From DASQMT01 sp963835735 (GTDB lineage: Bacteria > Actinomycetota > Thermoleophilia > Solirubrobacterales > Solirubrobacteraceae): a DNA stretch of 64,000 nt. The notes beneath the pieces were generated by a model. That model had not been told where the DNA came from and did not search any database. It saw only the letters and a list, made by a program, of their open reading frames with translations. The position numbers and the translations under genes are program-made. The stretch spans positions 596,037-660,036 of the forward strand of contig CAWIGP010000007.1 in assembly GCA_963835735.1 (NCBI GenBank). The letters run 5' to 3'. Shown here piece after piece: positions 9,660-17,714 of this stretch (within the stretch, counting starts at the first letter, position 1; every line of letters begins with the position of its first letter).

Positions 9660-10593
9660 CGGCTGCAGGAGCTCCATCGGCGGGTCGCGGGCGAGGTCGA
9701 GAAGGTCGGTCGTCGGTCAGGGCGAGCCGCTCGAGGTCATGCTCGGCGCGCTGGCGCTCGGCGGCCACGTGCTGGTCGAGGGACCGCCGGGCGTCGCGAA
9801 GACGCTGCTCGCCAACGCGACCGCGCGGGCGCTCGCGCTCGACTTCCGCCGCGTGCAGTTCACCCCGGACATGCTGCCGTCGGACGTCACCGGCACCGTC
9901 GCGCTGCGCGGCGGCGAGCTGCGCTTCCGGCCCGGGCCGGTGTTCGCCAACCTCGTGCTCGCCGACGAGATCAACCGCACGCCGCCGAAGACCCAGGCCG
10001 CGCTGCTGGAGGCGATGCAGGAGGCGCAGGTGACGGTCGACGGCGAGCCGCATCCGCTGCCCGATCCGTTCCTCGTCGTCGCGACGCAGAACCCGGTCGA
10101 GTACGAGGGCACGTACCCGCTGCCGGAGGCGCAGCGTGACCGGTTCCTGGTCCGTGCCGACATCGGGTATCCGTCCGAGGAGGCGGAGCGGGCGATGCTG
10201 CGGCTCGCGCGCCGCGGCCTCGCGCCGGCGGGGCTCGACGAGATCCGCCCGGTGGCCGGCGCCGAGGAGCTCCGCGCGGCCCGCGCGGAGGTCGACGCGA
10301 CGCAGGTGGCGCCCGAGGTGCTCGACTACGTCGCGGCGGTCGTGCGCCGCACGCGCGAGCTGCCGAGCGTCGCGCTCGGCGGCAGCCCGCGCGCGACCGT
10401 GCACCTGCTGGGCGCCGCGAAGTCGGCGGCCCGCCTGGCCGGCCGCGACTTCGTGACGCCCGACGACGTCGGCCGCATGGCGCCGGCGGTGCTCCGGCAC
10501 CGGCTCGTCCTGACGCCGGAGGCCGAGCTGGAGCGCTACACGCCGGAGGGCGCGGTCCGGGCGGCGCTCGACGCTGTGCCCGTGCCGCGATGA
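9656..10593 (+). CDS. MoxR-family AAA+ ATPase (two frameshifts near the start)
   Basis: AAA+ chaperone-like ATPase with Walker A GPPGVAKT, Walker B LADEINR, sensor ATQNP and the MoxR C-terminal lid (VRRTRELPSVALGGSPRA). MoxR proteins load cofactors or remodel partners, usually with a von Willebrand A protein; the adjacent DUF58 protein is the expected partner. The first 20 residues run through three frames: single extra G's near 9672 and 9708 interrupt an otherwise clear N-terminus. Repaired length is about 311 residues. It overlaps both neighbours by four bases. Confidence 0.9.
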
Positions 10594-12047
10594 GCCCCAC
10601 CCCGCTCAGCGCGGCGCTGCTCGCGGCGATCGCGATCTCGATCGCGCTGATCGGCGAGCTCGCCGCCCTTGCCGCCGTCGCGCTCGTCGCAGGAGTCGTC
10701 GTCGACGCGTGGGCGGTTCGGCGCGCGCCGGCGGTCGTGCGCGACGTGCCGGCCACGCTGTCGCGCGGCGTTCCCGCGCCGCTCACGGTCGCGGTCCGCG
10801 CTCCCGCGGGCAGTGTGCGGGTGCGGCAGGCGGTCCCGCCGGACCTCGAGCTGACCCCGCGCGAGGGTGACGGCCGGCTCGACGCGACGCTGGTGGCGCG
10901 CCGGCGCGGCAGGCACGAACTGCCGGCCGTCGGCACGCGGACCGTCGGCCCGCTGCGGCTGGCGAGCTGGAACCACCGGCCGGGGGCGTCGACCGTGCTG
11001 TCCGTCTACCCGGACCTCGCGGCCGCGCGCCGGCTCGTGCTGTCGGTCCGCCGCGGCCGGTTCCGCGAGCAGGGCGTCTCCGCGCGCGGCCCGCTCGGGC
11101 TCGGCACCGACTTCGAGCTCGTCCGCGACTACCTGCCCGACGACGACATCCGCCAGGTGAACTGGCGCGCGACCGCCCGGCTCGGGCGGCCGATGAGCAA
11201 CCAGTACCGCATCGAACAGGACCGCGACGTCGTCCTGCTTGTCGACGCCGGCCGGCTGGCCGCCGCGGCGTTGCCGGTCCCCGACGAGCGGGCGGCCGGC
11301 GCGACGCGGCGCGCCGTCCTCGACCCGCCGGCGGGCGCCGCGCCGCCGGTGACCGGCGAGCAGCCGGCCGGCGCGACGCGGGGCGCCGTCCTCGACCCGC
11401 CGGTGGGCGCCGCGCCGCCGGTGACCGGCGAGCAGCCGGCCGGCGCGAGGCTCGCCGCGGGGGCGACAACGCCCATCGCCGGGGGTCCGCCGAGCGGCAC
11501 CGTGCTGGATGCGACCCTCGACGCGCTCGCCGCGGTCGCGCTCGTGGCCGACGAGGTCGGCGACCGCTGCGGCACGGTCGCCTTCGACAGCGAGGTGCGC
11601 GTCGAGCTGCGGCCGCGGCGAGCGGGCGGCGCGGTCGTCGTCCGGGCGCTCTACGACCTCGAGCCGCGGCTCGTGGACTCCGACTACGAGGCCGCGTTCC
11701 GGCGTGTGGAGGGATCAAAGCGCGCGTTCGTGCTGATCCTGACCGACCTGCTCGAGCCGGTCGCCGTCCGCTCGCTCGCCGAGGCCGTGCCGGTGCTCGC
11801 GCGCCGCCACGCGGTCGTGGTCGCGAGCCCCGCCGACCCCGCGCTGCGCGTGATGGCCGCAGCGCCGCCGCAGCATGCCGGCGACGTCGCGCGCGTGCTC
11901 GCCGCCGCGTCGGTCGAGGAGTCGCGCGAGGCCGCCGCCGCGCGGGTGCGCGCGGCGGGCGCCGGGGTCGTCGACGCCGTGCCGGGCACACTCGCCCGCG
12001 CGTGCGTCGCCGCGTATTTGCGGGCGAAGGCGCGCGCGCAGGTGTAG
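10590..12047 (+). CDS. DUF58 domain protein with a tandem-repeat insert
   Basis: 485 residues, about 70 more than usual for the family. Two N-terminal hydrophobic segments precede a beta-sandwich and the DUF58 core (RDYLPDDDIRQVNWRATAR). A von Willebrand A-like domain starts at VVLLVDAGR and continues at LILTDLLE. Directly after VVLLVDAGR there is an inserted Ala/Gly/Pro-rich stretch with two copies of a 24-residue unit (11295-11438). DUF58 proteins work with MoxR ATPases, here the preceding gene. The stop is followed by a strong hairpin at 12132-12168. Confidence 0.88.
   Translation: MSPTPLSAALLAAIAISIALIGELAALAAVALVAGVVVDAWAVRRAPAVVRDVPATLSRGVPAPLTVAVRAPAGSVRVRQAVPPDLELTPREGDGRLDATLVARRRGRHELPAVGTRTVGPLRLASWNHRPGASTVLSVYPDLAAARRLVLSVRRGRFREQGVSARGPLGLGTDFELVRDYLPDDDIRQVNWRATARLGRPMSNQYRIEQDRDVVLLVDAGRLAAAALPVPDERAAGATRRAVLDPPAGAAPPVTGEQPAGATRGAVLDPPVGAAPPVTGEQPAGARLAAGATTPIAGGPPSGTVLDATLDALAAVALVADEVGDRCGTVAFDSEVRVELRPRRAGGAVVVRALYDLEPRLVDSDYEAAFRRVEGSKRAFVLILTDLLEPVAVRSLAEAVPVLARRHAVVVASPADPALRVMAAAPPQHAGDVARVLAAASVEESREAAAARVRAAGAGVVDAVPGTLARACVAAYLRAKARAQV
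11295..11438 (+). repeat. 72-bp tandem repeat inside the DUF58 gene
   Basis: Two adjacent 72-base units (11295-11366 and 11367-11438) differ at only a few bases and encode two nearly identical 24-residue blocks beginning AGATR and ending TGEQP. A partial third unit (AGAR) follows. The length is a multiple of three, so the frame is kept. Confidence 0.9.
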
Positions 12048-12131
12048 CGCGGGGCGTTTGCGTACGGCGGCATTGAGGGGAGCGGAGTCGGCTCGGGCCA
12101 GCGGGCTGATCCTGCGGTATGCGGTGATGTG

Positions 12132-12168
12132 TTGCGCCTGGAGGTCGCGTAGCGACCTCGAGGCGCAA
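12132..12168. terminator. Bidirectional hairpin between convergent genes
   Basis: A 17-base arm (12132-12148, TTGCGCCTGGAGGTCGC) pairs with 12152-12168 with a single mismatch around a 3-base loop. It sits between the DUF58 stop and the SpoIIM stop, which face each other, so it can serve both strands. No T tract is present, as is common in high-GC actinobacteria. The stretch 12048-12131 contains a repeat motif (TACGGCGGCATTGAGGG) also seen near 28.6 and 28.9 kb. Confidence 0.7.
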
Positions 12169-12237
12169 CCAGACGCACCGGGCGGAGCGGTTCGCGTGCC
12201 GCCGCAGCAACTCGTGCCCTCTCGTCAAAGCCTGCCT

Positions 12238-13173
12238 TCAGTGACGCCCGCGCCAGACGACAAGGCCCCAGAACACCGCCGCCAGCGTAAGCCCGATCGT
12301 CACCTGCACGGCCACCGGGAGCTCCGGCCCCGTCAGCAGCCCCTCCGCGAAGCCGCACACGACGAGCCAGGGCGCCGTGCCCACCGCCAGCTCCACCGCC
12401 CGCGGTGCCTCGAGCTGCAGTGAGCGCAGCCGCGTCCGCGCGCCCGGGGCGATCAGCGAGAGACCCAGCCGCAGCCCGGCCACCCCGCCGACCACGATGC
12501 ACGAGAGCTCGAGCGGGCCGTGCGAGGAGATGAGCCGGATGAACGCCTGACCGTTGCCGGCTCCGAACGCGAGCCCGGCGATCACGCCCAGCAGCAGGCC
12601 GTTGAAGACGAGCGCGGCGACCGTCCCGAGCCCGAACGCCAGCCCGCCGACGAACGCCGTCAGCGTCACCTGGATGTTGTTGACCAGCACCTGCGTGGCG
12701 AACACGGAGCCCTCGCCCGCCCCGAAGTCGCGTCCCGAGGCCGGCGGGTCGGCCGCGCGCGCGAACTCGCCCGGGACCAGCCCGACCGCCGCGCCCGGGT
12801 CCGACAGGCCCCAGATCGCGCCCACGGCCGCGGGCGCGAGCAGCAGTGCCCATGCGAGCGCCACGATCCCCGGCCGCTCGGCGAGCCGCCGCCAGTAGCC
12901 GCGCGCGAAGAACTCACGCACGCCTCCGCGCCGCGCCGCGCGGCCGTACACCGCCGCCCGGCCGCGCGTCACGAGCGCTTCCAGCCGCGCGACCACGGGG
13001 TCGCCCGGGAAGCGCCGGCGCGCGTACGCGAGATCGGCGGCGGCGCCGCGGTAAAGCGAGCCCAGCTCGAGCACTCCGTCGGCGCCCAGCCGCCGCGGCC
13101 CGCGCCGTCCCAGCAGCGTCTCGAGCCGCGCCCAATCAGCGCTTCGTTGCGCCTCGAAACGCTCTAGGTTCAC
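12238..13173 (-). CDS. Stage II sporulation protein M (SpoIIM)-like membrane protein
   Basis: 311 residues. The soluble N-terminal third (ADWARLETLLGRRG, then LAYARRRFPGDPVV) and the following RGGVREFFARGYWR are typical of the SpoIIM family, followed by five or six membrane segments (SHGPLELSCIVVGGVAGLRLG). In spore formers SpoIIM helps engulfment; in non-sporulating actinobacteria it travels with RDD, MoxR and DUF58 genes. GTG 13173 was chosen because residues further upstream match only the opposite-strand gene. Only 4 bases separate it from the divergent RDD start, with an AGTATG box (CATACT on its strand) 8 bases upstream. Confidence 0.85.
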   Translation of the reverse strand: MNLERFEAQRSADWARLETLLGRRGPRRLGADGVLELGSLYRGAAADLAYARRRFPGDPVVARLEALVTRGRAAVYGRAARRGGVREFFARGYWRRLAERPGIVALAWALLLAPAAVGAIWGLSDPGAAVGLVPGEFARAADPPASGRDFGAGEGSVFATQVLVNNIQVTLTAFVGGLAFGLGTVAALVFNGLLLGVIAGLAFGAGNGQAFIRLISSHGPLELSCIVVGGVAGLRLGLSLIAPGARTRLRSLQLEAPRAVELAVGTAPWLVVCGFAEGLLTGPELPVAVQVTIGLTLAAVFWGLVVWRGRH

Positions 13174-13187
13174 GCCCGTGGAGTATG
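13165..13187. promoter_or_regulatory. Interlocked divergent leaderless promoters
   Basis: TAGGTT (13165-13170) lies 7 bases before the plus-strand GTG 13178. CATACT on the other strand (13187-13182) lies 8 bases before the minus-strand GTG 13173. Each -10 box is therefore inside the first codons of the opposite gene, and neither gene has room for an untranslated leader. Confidence 0.6.
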
Positions 13188-13912
13188 AGGAGCGCACGCG
13201 CATCGCCACGCCGGAAGGGATCGAGCTGGAGCTGGTGCTCGCCGGGCTCGCGTCGCGCTTCATGGCCGAGATCATCGACGCCGTGCTGATCGGCGTCGCT
13301 TTGCTGGCGCTGATCGCCGTGGCCGCGAGCGCCGGCGGCGCCGCAGGGCTCGCGATCCTCTCGGTCGCGGTCGGCGGCTGGATGCTGATCTCCGTCATCT
13401 ATCACGTCGCGTTCGAGGTGCTCGCCGCCGGCCAGACGCCCGGCCACCGCGCGAACTCGCTGCGCGTGGTGATGGACGGCGGCGAGCCGGTCGGCCTGCG
13501 CGCGAGCGCCGTGCGCAACCTGATCCGCCTGATCGAGGGCCCGCCGCTGTTGTACGTCCCCGCGATCGTCTCGATCCTGGTCACGCGACGCAACCAGCGG
13601 CTCGGCGACCTCGCCGCCGACACGCTCGTGGTGCGCGAGCCGCGCGGCTCGCGGCCGGGGAGCGCGGCGACGCAGGACGCGCTGACCGGCCTGCGGCTCG
13701 CCGAATGGGACGTCTCCGCGATCACTCCCGAGGAGCTCAGCGCGGTGCGCTCGTTCCTCGCCCGCCGCGACGCGTTCGCGCCCGCCGCCCGCCGCGGGCT
13801 CGCCCGCGACATGGCGGCGCGGCTCGGCGCGAAGGTCGCCGGACAACCCCCCGGACTGCCCGCGGAGACGCTGCTGGAGGGCATCGCCGCCGCGAAGTCC
13901 GCCCGATCCTGA
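13178..13912 (+). CDS. RDD family membrane protein
   Basis: 244 residues. The RDD signature appears as LASRFMAEIIDAVLIG near the N-terminus, and GQTPGHRANSLRVV matches the family's middle motif. Three to four membrane segments lie between residues 25 and 135. The C-terminal 100 residues are soluble. The family is of uncertain transport or envelope function and is a constant partner of SpoIIM and DUF58 genes. The gene is divergent from SpoIIM with overlapping leaderless promoters. Confidence 0.88.
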   Translation: MEYEERTRIATPEGIELELVLAGLASRFMAEIIDAVLIGVALLALIAVAASAGGAAGLAILSVAVGGWMLISVIYHVAFEVLAAGQTPGHRANSLRVVMDGGEPVGLRASAVRNLIRLIEGPPLLYVPAIVSILVTRRNQRLGDLAADTLVVREPRGSRPGSAATQDALTGLRLAEWDVSAITPEELSAVRSFLARRDAFAPAARRGLARDMAARLGAKVAGQPPGLPAETLLEGIAAAKSARS

Positions 13913-13970
13913 ATACTCCCGGGCGAGGCGCGGGCTCCCGCGTTCCCAATCCTCCAGGAGGAGGTCGCAG

Positions 13971-14465
13971 GTGTCGGATCTCGGTAGCCAGACTCCCTAC
14001 CCGTCGCAGCCGCCGCCGGGGAACGAGTGGCAGGCTCCCGCGACGCCTGCTCGGACGGGCGGTCCGTCCGGGCCACGTGCGGGCTTCTGGCGCCGGTTCG
14101 TCGCCGCCTTCGTCGACGGCCTCATCCTCACCATCCCGAACATCCTCTTCATCGCGACCCTCGACTACGCGGTGGCGAACCTGCTCTCGCTCGCCGTCAG
14201 CATCGGATACTTCACGTACTTCGAGGGCGGGCCGACCGGCCAGACCTGGGGGAAGAGCGCGCTCGGAATCCGCGTGATCGACTTCGCGGGCGGCGGCCCG
14301 ATCGGGTACCCGCGCGGCTTCCTACGCTGGCTCGGCCGGATCCCGTCCGCGCTGTTCTTCTTCCTGGGTTACTTCTGGATGCTGTGGGACCGCGAGAAGC
14401 AGACCTGGCAGGACAAGATCGCCGGCACGGTCGTGGTGCCGATCGACGCCTACCCGGTGCGCTAG
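13971..14465 (+). CDS. Second RDD family membrane protein (short)
   Basis: 164 residues: a Pro-rich cytoplasmic N-terminus, then an RDD domain (GFWRRFVAAFVDGLILTIP; GQTWGKSALGIRVIDF) with three membrane segments. It is preceded by a strong AGGAGGAGG ribosome site before GTG 13971, unlike the leaderless first RDD gene, so it is probably translated from a longer transcript. Its stop lies one base from the stop of the opposing protease gene. Confidence 0.88.
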   Translation: MSDLGSQTPYPSQPPPGNEWQAPATPARTGGPSGPRAGFWRRFVAAFVDGLILTIPNILFIATLDYAVANLLSLAVSIGYFTYFEGGPTGQTWGKSALGIRVIDFAGGGPIGYPRGFLRWLGRIPSALFFFLGYFWMLWDREKQTWQDKIAGTVVVPIDAYPVR

Positions 14466-14466
14466 G

Positions 14467-15078
14467 TCAGCGACAGGGGCGGGCCGCGGCGTCGCGACCG
14501 TAGAGGCTCGCTGCGGCCGCCACGTCGCCGGATGCGGGGCCGCACGGCAGCGGGCCCGGACCGGAGGCGCCGGTGAACGTGCAGGCGTCGTCGTACGCCT
14601 GCGCGTTCATCAGCGAGCACGTGCCCTCGCGGTGGCGCAGACCGAGCACGTGGCCGAGCTCGTGCATCGCCACCCACACGTTCAGCGCCGTCGGCCGGCC
14701 AGTGATCTGCGGGTCGAGCACCACGGTGACGCGCCCGCTGCGAGGCCGTCCGATGCTCGACGACAAGCCGAGGCAACGCGATCCGCAGTCCTCGCGCAGG
14801 CGCGCGCGGTCGGCGACGAACACGACGTCGGCGCTCGCGCGCGTCCGCGCGTGCAGCAGCTCCACGCGGGCGCCCGAGCGGTTCCAGCGCCGCGCCGCGG
14901 CGCTGACCGCCTCGCTCGAGTCGGACGCGTCGAAGTAGGTCAGCCGGCCGTCCCGCCACGGCTGCGGATCGTGGCCACCGGAAGCCGGCCAGGCCGTCAG
15001 ACCGAGGAGCAGCAGAGCGACGAGCGGAGCGGCGTGACGCAAGCGCACACGCCGCCTGATATTGCGGACAGCATTCAT
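14467..15078 (-). CDS. Secreted matrixin-like zinc metalloprotease
   Basis: 203 residues. A signal peptide (about residues 15-33, basic start then LVALLLLGLTAW) leads to a small catalytic domain. The zinc motif is HELGHVLGLRH (His139, His143, His149, Glu140) and a Met-turn follows (CSLM, residues 154-157). This is the matrixin/reprolysin metzincin pattern. ATG 15078 was chosen because it gives a proper signal peptide. It stands alone, divergent from the second ROK gene. Confidence 0.85.
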   Translation of the reverse strand: MNAVRNIRRRVRLRHAAPLVALLLLGLTAWPASGGHDPQPWRDGRLTYFDASDSSEAVSAAARRWNRSGARVELLHARTRASADVVFVADRARLREDCGSRCLGLSSSIGRPRSGRVTVVLDPQITGRPTALNVWVAMHELGHVLGLRHREGTCSLMNAQAYDDACTFTGASGPGPLPCGPASGDVAAAASLYGRDAAARPCR

Positions 15079-15233
15079 GAACGGAGAGCGGGGAGCCGGG
15101 GGGAGGATCCGGGTCGTCGATCCTCGCACAGAGGCGCGCGTGCCAGGGCACCTCTGCTCCCCTTGATTCCACGGACTCGGTGCTAAGAAACCGTCCGGCC
15201 GCAATAAGCGCCGCGCGCCGCCACCGCTGCCGT

Positions 15234-15239
15234 TAGGGT
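15234..15239 (+). promoter_or_regulatory. -10 box of the second ROK gene
   Basis: TAGGGT ends 7 bases before GTG 15247 and no Shine-Dalgarno sequence is present, the pattern of a leaderless start. Confidence 0.5.
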
Positions 15240-15246
15240 CCCCGCC

Positions 15247-16453
15247 GTGCCCACGCACGACCCGCGTCGCGCTCCGGCCAACCAGCGCTCGGTGCGGCGC
15301 CACAACCTCGGCGTCGTGCTCAGGCACGTCGCGGAGCACGGCCCCCGGTCACGAGCGGCGATCGCTCAGGAGACCGGACTGAACAAGACGACGGTCTCGA
15401 GCCTGGTCGGTGAGCTGATCGAGTTCGGGCTGGTGCGCGAGACCGAGGTCGAGCTGCGCGGCACCGTCGGCCGCCCGGCGCTGCCGGTCGAGCTGAGCGG
15501 CCGCCGCGTCGTCGGCCTGGGGCTGGAGCTCGGCGTCGACTTCCTCGCCGTCCGCGCCGCCGACCTCACCGGCGACGAGCGCCACCGCGAGCTGGTGACC
15601 GTCGACAACCGCGGGCGGCCGGTCGACGACGTGCTCGACGATCTCGGCCGGCTCGCGGACGAGGCGCTCGCCGCCGTGCGCAGGCGCAACCTGCTCACCG
15701 CGGGCGCGGTGATCGCGCTCCCCGGCCTCGTCGACAGCGACGGCCGCCTGCTCGTGGCGCCCAACCTCGGCTGGACCGGCGTGCCGGTCCCGCAGCTGCT
15801 GGCCGCGCGCCTGGGCCACCCGCCGTTCCCGATCCAGGCCGAGAACGAGGCGAACCTGGGCGCCCTGGCCGAGCTGTGGGAGGGCGCGGGCCGCGAGTTC
15901 CGCGACTTCATCTACATCTCCGGCGAGCTGGGGATCGGCGCCGGGATCATCGTCGGCGGCGAGCTGTTCCGGGGCGCGCACGGGTTCGGCGGCGAGCTGG
16001 GGCACACGACCGTCGACCCCGAGGGCGACGTGTGCGCGTGCGGCAACCGCGGCTGCCTCGAGACCCGCGTCGCGCTCGGCGCGCTGCTGCGCGCCGCCGG
16101 CCTGGATCCCGCCGCTCGCGTGACCGACCTGGCCGCGCGCGCCGAGGCCGGGGAGGAGCGGGTGCTCGAGACGCTCGCCGACGCCGGCCACTGGCTCGGC
16201 GTCGGCGTCGCGTCGGCCGCGAACCTGCTCAACCCGCGCGGCGTGGTGGTCGGCGGCTACTTCGCGACGCTAGTCCCGTGGCTGATGCCCGGGCTGCAGG
16301 AGGAGCTCGACGCGCGCGTGCTCGCGGCCGAGTGGGACCCGCCGCGCGTGGTGACGTCGGCAGCTCGGCGCCGAGGCGGCGGTGCGCGGCGCATCGGCGT
16401 CGGCGCTGCGGCGCGTGTTCGCCGACCCGGGCCTCGTCGCCGAGCTCGCCTAG
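15247..16453 (+). CDS. Second ROK-family regulator, probable xylose repressor (frameshifted)
   Basis: About 401 residues after repair. The N-terminal winged helix (SRAAIAQETGLNKTTVSSLV) and ROK domain are clear, including ENEANLGALAE and the zinc motif CACGNRGCLE. Near 16362 an extra G moves the last 30 residues to another frame, where they read ALRRVFADPGLVAELA and stop at 16453. The neighbouring xylA and xylB genes make it a good candidate for their repressor, with inducer sugar bound by the ROK domain. It differs clearly from the ROK protein at 1068. Confidence 0.88.
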
Positions 16454-16459
16454 CGCCAA

Positions 16460-16486
16460 CCTAAAGCGGGACAGTCCCTCTTTAGG
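16460..16486. terminator. Bidirectional hairpin between ROK gene and xylA
   Basis: CCTAAAGCGGGAC (16460-16472) pairs with GTCCCTCTTTAGG (16474-16486) with one mismatch. It lies between the two facing stop codons. The core resembles REP-like palindromes built on GGGAC-GTCCC. Confidence 0.65.
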
Positions 16487-16492
16487 TCGCGG

Positions 16493-17662
16493 CTAGCGGG
16501 TTCCGAGCAGGACGTCGACGACGAGCTGGTCGAGCGCCTCGTTGGCGTAGCCGCGGGCGGCGAGCTCCTCGAGCCGCTCGGACTCCGCCTTGAGCGCGTC
16601 CGCCTCGCCGGCGCCGCCCGTCGAGGGCTCGCCCAGCTCGGGCGTCGAGGCTGCCGCGAGCGCGTCGCGCACCTCGGGCAGCGCATCGAAGTGGCGCGCC
16701 TTCTCGGCCAGCGCGAGGTACGTGCGCATGCAGCCGCGCGCGAAGTCCCACACGCCGGCGGCGTCCTCGTTGCGGTACGCGTGCGCGTCGAAGTGCCGCG
16801 GCCCGGCGTAGCCGGCGCGCTCCAGCAGCCGCACGAGCAGGAACGCTTCCTTGAGATCCTCGGCGCCGAAGCGGAAGTCCTGGTCGTAGCGCCCGATCCG
16901 CTGCGCGTTGAGGTCGATGTGGAACAGCTTGCCGGCCCACAGCGCGTGCCCGACGGCGTGGTAGAACGACAGCCCGGCCATCGTCTCGTGCGCGACCTCG
17001 GGGTTGACGCCGACCATGTCCGGCCGGTCGAGCGTGGAGATGAAGTGCAGCGCGTGGCCGACTGTGGGGAGGAACGCGTCGCCGCGCGGCTCGTTCGGCT
17101 TCGGCTCCATCGCGAAGCGCAGGTCATAGCCCTGCGCGACCGTGTAGTCCGCCAGCACGTTGATCGCCTCGCGATAGCGGTCGAGTGCGTCGCGCGGGTC
17201 CTTCGCGGCGCCGGTCTCGGTGCCCTCGCGGCCGCCCCAGAACACGTACACCTCGGCGCCCAGCTCCGCGCCGAGGTCGATCGAGCGCATCGCCTTGCCG
17301 ATCGCCGCGCGGCGCACGCGCCGGTCGTTCGAAGTGAACGCCCCGTCCTTGAACGCCGGCTGGGTGAACAGGTTCGTCGTGGCCATCCCGACGCCGAGCC
17401 CGGTCTCCGCCAGAGCGGTCTTGAAGCGCGCGACGATGCGGTCGCGCTCGGCGGCCGAGGAGCCGTACGGCACGAGGTCCTCGTCGTGCAGCGAGATGCC
17501 CCAGGCGCCGAGCTCGGCCAGCTTGCGAACGGAGTCGACGGGGTCGAGCGGCGCGCGCGTGGGACCGCCGAACGGGTCGCGGCCGGGGTTGCCGACGGTC
17601 CATAGGCCGAACGTGAAGCGGTGCTCGGGCCGGGGCGTGAGCGCGTCGTCGGCGGTCGTCAT
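16493..17662 (-). CDS. xylA: Xylose isomerase
   Basis: 389 residues, the usual length of the compact actinobacterial class. It interconverts D-xylose and D-xylulose in the cytoplasm using two divalent metal ions. The family motifs are intact: FGLWTVGNPGRDPFG, SLHDEDLVPYG with the active-site His, FAMEPKPNEPRGD with a metal-binding Glu, and HFDAHAYRNED. ATG 17662 has a TAGGTT box 6 bases upstream and no ribosome site. It is divergent from xylB, with 52 bases between the two starts. Confidence 0.96.
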   Translation of the reverse strand: MTTADDALTPRPEHRFTFGLWTVGNPGRDPFGGPTRAPLDPVDSVRKLAELGAWGISLHDEDLVPYGSSAAERDRIVARFKTALAETGLGVGMATTNLFTQPAFKDGAFTSNDRRVRRAAIGKAMRSIDLGAELGAEVYVFWGGREGTETGAAKDPRDALDRYREAINVLADYTVAQGYDLRFAMEPKPNEPRGDAFLPTVGHALHFISTLDRPDMVGVNPEVAHETMAGLSFYHAVGHALWAGKLFHIDLNAQRIGRYDQDFRFGAEDLKEAFLLVRLLERAGYAGPRHFDAHAYRNEDAAGVWDFARGCMRTYLALAEKARHFDALPEVRDALAAASTPELGEPSTGGAGEADALKAESERLEELAARGYANEALDQLVVDVLLGTR

Positions 17663-17668
17663 TGCGGC

Positions 17669-17708
17669 AACCTAGCGCGAATTGCGCCGGAAGACGGAAT
17701 AATCTTCC
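17669..17708. promoter_or_regulatory. Divergent xylA/xylB promoter region with inverted repeat
   Basis: For xylA, TAGGTT on the minus strand (17674-17669) is 6 bases from its ATG. For xylB, TAATCT (17700-17705) is 9 bases from ATG 17715. GGAAGA (17689-17694) and TCTTCC (17703-17708) form an inverted repeat over the xylB -10 box, a plausible site for the nearby ROK protein. Confidence 0.5.
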
Positions 17709-17714
17709 ACACGG

